Part shown: piece after piece, positions 60,309-64,000 of the stretch | Position numbering within the stretch: the stretch's first letter is position 1 | How the letters are laid out: every line of letters starts with the position of its first letter | Assembly (NCBI GenBank): GCA_017983495.1 | Contig: JAGOBH010000003.1 | Span: forward strand, 248,001-312,000 | DNA: 64,000 nt | Origin: Pyrinomonadaceae bacterium | GTDB taxonomy: Bacteria > Acidobacteriota > Blastocatellia > Pyrinomonadales > Pyrinomonadaceae | Direction of reading: 5' to 3' | Notes under the pieces: model-generated | Database searches by the model: none | The model's input: the letters and a program-made list of their open reading frames with translations, nothing else | Told to the model about the DNA's origin: nothing | Program-made: the position numbers and the translations under genes

Positions 60309-60968
60309 GTCGCCAACGGCGACGGTCCTATATAGCCTAGGGTTAAGGCCGACAGGCCGCAACCCTAGGGCTTGAATGAATTTACGACGCCGTCGCTGAA
60401 AGCGACGAACAATACGATGCCTCAGTCGTTAGTCAAGATCATCGTCCACATGGTTTGGTCAACCAAAGATCGCGTTCGGTTGATTCCGATCGATATTGAA
60501 ACGCGTCTGTACGGCTACATCAGCGCGATCATCTCAAATAATGGGGGACCGATGATTATTGCCGGCGGCGATGCGGATCACATTCACATTCTTGTATCGC
60601 TGGGAAAAGCAGACATGATCAAATTGATCGGTGACATAAAGCGTGAGACGTCGAAATGGATGAAGGAAATCGGTGTTCATAAATTCTACTGGCAGCGTGG
60701 ATACGGAGCGTTTTCAGTCGGCCAGTCCCAGGTGGCGGCGGTTTCGGGCTACATTCGTGACCAAAAAGAGCATCATAAAAAGCAGGTTTTTGAGGACGAA
60801 TTTCGTTCATTGTGTCGAAAATATGATGTCGAGATCGATGAGCGGTATTGTTGGGACTGATCGTGTTAGTCGCCTTCAGCGACAGGAAATATTTTCGAAT
60901 CAGTCCTAGGGTTCCGTTCGCTTCGCTCGCTGCACCCTAGGCTTTATAGGTCGGTCGCCGTTGGCGAC
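60309..60968. mobile_element. IS200/IS605-like element with inverted three-hairpin ends
   Basis: A 660-bp unit from GTCGCCAACGGCGAC (60309-60323) to its inverted match GTCGCCGTTGGCGAC (60954-60968). Each end also contains CCTAGGGTT...AACCCTAGG (60336-60369; CCTAGGG...ACCCTAGG at 60905-60941) and a GTCGCT/AGCGAC stem (60392-60406; 60869-60883). The arms are inverted copies of about 98 bp and 100 bp with variable loops. The tnpA gene lies between. The element starts one base after the aldehyde dehydrogenase stop. Standard IS200/IS605 ends are single hairpins and not inverted, so this layout is unusual. Confidence 0.82.
60417..60860 (+). CDS. tnpA: IS200/IS605 family TnpA transposase
   Basis: A 147-residue Y1 HUH transposase that moves single-stranded DNA by cutting at hairpin-bearing ends. 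Start ATG 60417 matches the family's short N-terminus (MPQSLVKIIVHMVWSTKDR). The HUH pair is GGDADHIHILVSLGK and the catalytic Tyr is in VSGYIRDQKEHH. FYWQRGYGAFSVGQSQ is the family's middle signature. Intact and full length, so active movement is possible. No tnpB/OrfB follows. A TTG-initiated upstream extension to 60372 runs through hairpin sequence and is not supported. Confidence 0.93.
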   Translation: MPQSLVKIIVHMVWSTKDRVRLIPIDIETRLYGYISAIISNNGGPMIIAGGDADHIHILVSLGKADMIKLIGDIKRETSKWMKEIGVHKFYWQRGYGAFSVGQSQVAAVSGYIRDQKEHHKKQVFEDEFRSLCRKYDVEIDERYCWD

Positions 60969-61029
60969 AAGAACTGAATTTGACTCGTGCCATCTCCAAT
61001 AAATTTGTGAAAACCAACTGAGAAAATAT

Positions 61030-62346
61030 ATGAAGACATTTTTTGCGTTATTGATATCGTTCGTTTTGTTTTCCGGCGTTTCCGCCCAGACCAAACCTCC
61101 GACCGAATCGGCGATGGATCGGTTTTTGAGGTATGTGAAGATCGATACCCAGTCGGCTGAGGAACAACCGGCGCCGCCTAGTACTAAGAAGCAGCTTGAT
61201 CTGGCGAGGCTTCTTGAAAAGGAGTTGAAGGAACTCGGCGTTCAAAATGTCCGAATGAGCGAATGGGGCATTGTGTATGGGATGGTGCCGGGGAATTTGC
61301 CGGACAACTCAAAGGTGCCGACGATCGGGTTTATGGCACATATGGACACCTCGCCGGCGGTTTCGGGTGCGAATGTTAACGCTATTATTCACAAGAATTA
61401 TCAGGGTGGCGACATTGTATTGCCGAACGATAAAACACAGGTGATCACGGTCGCTCAAAACCCGAATCTCAAGAACCTGATCGGCGACGACATCATCACG
61501 GCGGACGGCACGACGCTGCTCGGGTCGGACGATAAATCCGGAATTGCCGAGATAATGACCATGATCGACACGCTCAGGCAAAATCCCCAGATCAAGCATG
61601 GCAATGTCGCGATCGCATTCACGCCGGACGAAGAGGTCGGCGGCGGCATCGAGAAATTTGATATCAAGGGTTGGGGGGCAAAGTTCGCATATACCGTGGA
61701 CGGTGGTGAACTTGGTGATATCTCTAACGAGACATGGTCGGCACGTACCGCGACCGTTACATTTCGCGGCAAATCGACGCATCCGGGCTCCGCTAAGGGT
61801 ATCTTGATCAATTCGATGTATGCCGCCGGTGATTTTCTCGGGCAGTTTCCTGCCGCCGTAGAGAACCGCCCCGAAACGACCGAAGGACGAATTGGGTTTA
61901 TTCACCCGTATGTCGGGAATCTGGATATCGAGACGTCGACGGTGAAGATACTGCTTCGCGATTTCGATATTGCCGGCCTCGCCGCACAGGAAGCGGCGAT
62001 AAAGGGCGTGATCGCCAAAACGCAGGAGAAGTTTCCGAACGTAAAGATCGAATACGGCAGCGTGCTCGGCTACCTGAATATGAAAGAGGTGCTGAAGGAT
62101 TTTCCGCAACTGACTGATAACGCTATCGAGGCGGCAAAGCGGGCGGGAATCGTTGCACGGCTTCGTCCTATACGCGGCGGCACCGACGGTTCGCGGCTGA
62201 CGGCGATGGGATTGCCGACACCGAACCTTTTCACCGGCGGGCATAATTTTCACGGCAAGCTGGAGTTTAACTCGCGGAAGGGTCTGGAGAAATCAACGGA
62301 GACGTTGGTGAATCTGGTGCAGGTCTGGGCGGAGAAAGGGAAGTAG
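61030..62346 (+). CDS. Exported peptidase T-like M20 metallopeptidase
   Basis: A 438-residue tripeptidase of the PepT type. A signal peptide (residues 1-19, FFALLISFVLFSGVSAQ) is unusual, since classical PepT is cytosolic; this suggests export. Family motifs: GFMAHMDTSPAVSGANV (metal His and Asp), TLLGSDDKSGIAEI, IAFTPDEEVGGGIEKF (catalytic Glu) and the C-terminal PIRGGTDGSRLTAMGLPTPN with FTGGHNFHG. All metal ligands look present. It probably trims peptides outside the inner membrane. The IS200/IS605-like element lies 61 bp upstream. Confidence 0.93.
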   Translation: MKTFFALLISFVLFSGVSAQTKPPTESAMDRFLRYVKIDTQSAEEQPAPPSTKKQLDLARLLEKELKELGVQNVRMSEWGIVYGMVPGNLPDNSKVPTIGFMAHMDTSPAVSGANVNAIIHKNYQGGDIVLPNDKTQVITVAQNPNLKNLIGDDIITADGTTLLGSDDKSGIAEIMTMIDTLRQNPQIKHGNVAIAFTPDEEVGGGIEKFDIKGWGAKFAYTVDGGELGDISNETWSARTATVTFRGKSTHPGSAKGILINSMYAAGDFLGQFPAAVENRPETTEGRIGFIHPYVGNLDIETSTVKILLRDFDIAGLAAQEAAIKGVIAKTQEKFPNVKIEYGSVLGYLNMKEVLKDFPQLTDNAIEAAKRAGIVARLRPIRGGTDGSRLTAMGLPTPNLFTGGHNFHGKLEFNSRKGLEKSTETLVNLVQVWAEKGK

Positions 62347-62362
62347 GCGCGTAATGTTGAGG

Positions 62363-62393
62363 CCGGAAGCCATCATTCAGGAGTGGCTTCCGG
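62363..62393. terminator. Bidirectional hairpin between convergent genes
   Basis: CCGGAAGCCA (62363-62372) pairs with TGGCTTCCGG (62384-62393), loop 11 bases. It lies at the join of the PepT-like gene and the CorC-like gene; part of it is within the 3' end of the latter. Confidence 0.75.
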
Positions 62394-63683
62394 TATTCGA
62401 GACGCGAGAACCTTGTCTATACGGCGACCATCCATGTCGATCACCTCGAAAACATAGCCTTCCCATTCAAACTTCTCTCCCTCGACCGGGAGTTTTTCCA
62501 AGCGGGCGAGGACAAAGCCAGCAACAGTTTGGTAGGTGCCATGTTCGTCGCCGGGGAAATCAGAGAGATCGAGAAGTTTTTGAAAGTCGTCGGCTAGCAG
62601 TTCACCATCCAACAACATCGAACCATCGTCCCGCATAACCACTCGAGCATCTGATGTTTGACTGGTAGGTAGATCGCCTACGATCGCTTCGAGCACGTCG
62701 TTCATCGTGACGATCCCGACCACACCGCCGAATTCGTCGATGACCATTGCCGTTAGGGTGTGCGATTTCCTGAACGTTTCCAGGAGTTCAAGCGCGGTCA
62801 GCGTTTCAGGCACGAAGACAGGCTGTTTTAGCACATTTTCGATCTGCAGTTCACCACCGACTAGGACATGTGATAGCAGATCGCGCGATTTTACGATTCC
62901 AATAATGTTATCCAGCGTTCCTCGACCGACAGGAAGGCGGGAATAGGGAGAATCGATCAATTTTCGTCTATTGGTTTCAGTATCGTCGTCAAGGTCGAGC
63001 CACATTATCTTCATGCGTGAGGTCATGATGGCGGTAACTTGCCGATCATCCAGCCGGATCACGCTTTCGATCAATTCTTGCTCGGTCTTTTCAAGAACGC
63101 CGATCTCGGTGCCGTGTGCAATGTGGGCTTTTATCTCATCCTCTGTAATTGCGGCATCTGATGCTTCGCGAATTCGGAATATCTTCAGTACAAGGGCAGT
63201 TGATTGGCTTAGCACCCAAACAACAGGAGACGTGATCCAAGATATCGTGTTCATTGGACGCGAGAACAGAGAGGCGATCTTTTCCGGCCGGTTGAGAGCT
63301 ATGTTCTTGGGAACCAGTTCGCCAATGACGAGTGAGAAAAAGGTGATGATGACAATGATCACGCCAAAACCTATTGGTTGCGCGTAGGAAGCAAATGCCG
63401 GAACTATCGATACCACCTCAGCGATCTCGTCTGCAAGTAGAGCCCCGCCGAAAGCTCCTGAAAGTACGCCGACCAGTGTTATACCGATCTGCACTGTTGA
63501 CAGAAAGCGTTCAGGCTTTTCCTGAATTGCTACGGCTGCCTCTGCTCCTGCATCGCCCGCAGCAGCGGCCCCTGCCAGGCGGACCCGGCGAGCCGAGACG
63601 ACGGCGATCTCCGTCATCGAAAAAAGGCCGTTGATGAGGATCAGAACTGCAATGAAAAGAATTTCTAAAATGATCTCGTTCAT
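62373..63683 (-). CDS. CorC/HlyC-type membrane protein (DUF21 + CBS pair)
   Basis: A 436-residue membrane protein of the CNNM/CorC/HlyC family, linked to magnesium or cobalt efflux and to ion homeostasis. The DUF21 part (about 1-180) has helices IILEILFIAVLILINGLFSM and FGVIIVIITFFSLVIGELVP with the signature ELVPKNIALN. A CBS pair (about 200-330) shows DRQVTAIMTSRMKIMWLDLD and DNIIGIVKSRDLL, with FGGVVGIVTMNDVLEAIVGD, and a C-terminal CorC_HlyC domain (ELLADDFQKLLDLSDFPGDE) closes it. The ATG at 63683 is chosen since residues upstream do not belong to the family. It is convergent with the PepT-like gene. Confidence 0.93.
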   Translation of the reverse strand: MNEIILEILFIAVLILINGLFSMTEIAVVSARRVRLAGAAAAGDAGAEAAVAIQEKPERFLSTVQIGITLVGVLSGAFGGALLADEIAEVVSIVPAFASYAQPIGFGVIIVIITFFSLVIGELVPKNIALNRPEKIASLFSRPMNTISWITSPVVWVLSQSTALVLKIFRIREASDAAITEDEIKAHIAHGTEIGVLEKTEQELIESVIRLDDRQVTAIMTSRMKIMWLDLDDDTETNRRKLIDSPYSRLPVGRGTLDNIIGIVKSRDLLSHVLVGGELQIENVLKQPVFVPETLTALELLETFRKSHTLTAMVIDEFGGVVGIVTMNDVLEAIVGDLPTSQTSDARVVMRDDGSMLLDGELLADDFQKLLDLSDFPGDEHGTYQTVAGFVLARLEKLPVEGEKFEWEGYVFEVIDMDGRRIDKVLASRIPEATPE

Positions 63684-63782
63684 GGAATCATTGTCGCACA
63701 GGAGCGTTTTACCCTTCCAAAGGGAACACAACTCCGTCCGTAGAAAGAGCAAGTTCTTGTGGAAACGATCGGTAAAAATGAA

Positions 63783-64000
63783 CTACTTGTTGATGTAAAA
63801 TTCAGGAAAGCGCTTCTTTAGATCTTCAACCTTCGGCTTGTCGTGGGCAATGATGTACGCATCTGTCGGGTTCTTTTTCATGTAGTCCTGATGGTAGTCT
63901 TCGGCAAGATAGAACGCCTTTAACGGCACCACTTCGGTGACCACACGTTTCTTTAGAGCTTTTGATTCGTCGATCGCCTTGATAAACGCGACCGCCGCGT
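63783..64000 (-). CDS. msrA: Methionine sulfoxide reductase A, C-terminal part (5' end outside window)
   Basis: Only the last 72 codons lie in the window; the start is beyond base 64000. The readable end includes [20 protein letters not shown] and [17 protein letters not shown], which matches the C-terminal region of MsrA (signature [13 protein letters not shown]). MsrA reduces methionine-S-sulfoxide in proteins and is an antioxidant enzyme. The catalytic N-terminal GCFWG motif is not in view, so activity cannot be judged. The stop (TAG) is at 63783-63785. Confidence 0.9.
   Translation of the reverse strand, partial: AAVAFIKAIDESKALKKRVVTEVVPLKAFYLAEDYHQDYMKKNPTDAYIIAHDKPKVEDLKKRFPEFYINK

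Overview
The window looks like a stretch of chromosome from an Acidobacteriota member, most likely a Blastocatellia/Pyrinomonadales-type organism. This is inferred from gene style: a degenerate vWFA protein, TPR-plus-TonB-C proteins, many exported peptidases, SecA with a SEC-C tail, and fairly GC-rich codons. No rRNA or tRNA gene was seen, and no 16S-based placement is possible.

Layout. Bases 1-7.6 kb hold a vWFA protein, a five-PAS GGDEF-EAL protein, a PhyH-type dioxygenase, an exported M19 dipeptidase and a DUF4160/DUF2442 pair. Bases 7.7-20 kb hold a TonB-C protein, SecA, two membrane-anchored unknowns, a one-domain helicase fragment, a methyltransferase, an AlkA-type glycosylase, an isoprenylcysteine-methyltransferase-like membrane protein and DUF488. 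Bases 20-24 kb hold a CHAD protein and an acyl-CoA synthetase gene interrupted in frame by mobile DNA. Bases 24-34.8 kb hold an SDR, a cysteine-synthase-like enzyme and a lysine/diaminopimelate set (lysC, a dapE-like M20 gene, dapB, dapA, dapD) with a divergent trpF between. Bases 34.8-44.6 kb hold a 13-repeat propeller-like exported protein, a lipid kinase-phosphoesterase-RNase operon, an aminotransferase, an M23 peptidase and asd. Bases 44.6-46.2 kb are a repeat and transposase hot spot. Bases 46.2-51.5 kb hold a lipoprotein, an ECF sigma/anti-sigma pair with two exported beta-repeat proteins, and dcd. Bases 51.5-54.2 kb are an AT-richer, Bacteroidota-like molybdenum hydroxylase pair. Bases 54.3-64 kb hold a P1 peptidase, a three-gene overlapping zinc-ribbon / degenerate M48 / acidic DTDGDG cassette, an aldehyde dehydrogenase, an IS200/IS605-like element, an exported peptidase T, a CorC-like protein and the end of msrA.

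The most striking content is a set of hairpin-based mobile elements driven by Y1 (HUH) transposases. An 838-bp element carrying a REP-associated tyrosine transposase (RAYT) lies inside the acyl-CoA synthetase gene. Two 130-bp REPIN-like elements with the same ends lie elsewhere in that gene, and a 97-bp relative lies in the M20 peptidase gene. All four keep the host reading frame open, in both element orientations, and their stems show compensatory changes. Two further Y1 genes are flanked by inverted three-hairpin modules, and a second REPIN-like family lies near one of them. Together they suggest a genome colonised by short palindromic elements that tolerate insertion inside proteins, analogous to Rickettsia palindromic elements but tied to a visible RAYT.

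Seven enzymes of the DAP branch of lysine synthesis can be proposed in the window: LysC, Asd, DapA, DapB, DapD, a DapC-like aminotransferase and DapE-like. dapF and lysA are not seen. Several exported peptidases (M19, two P1 and PepT) point to peptide scavenging.
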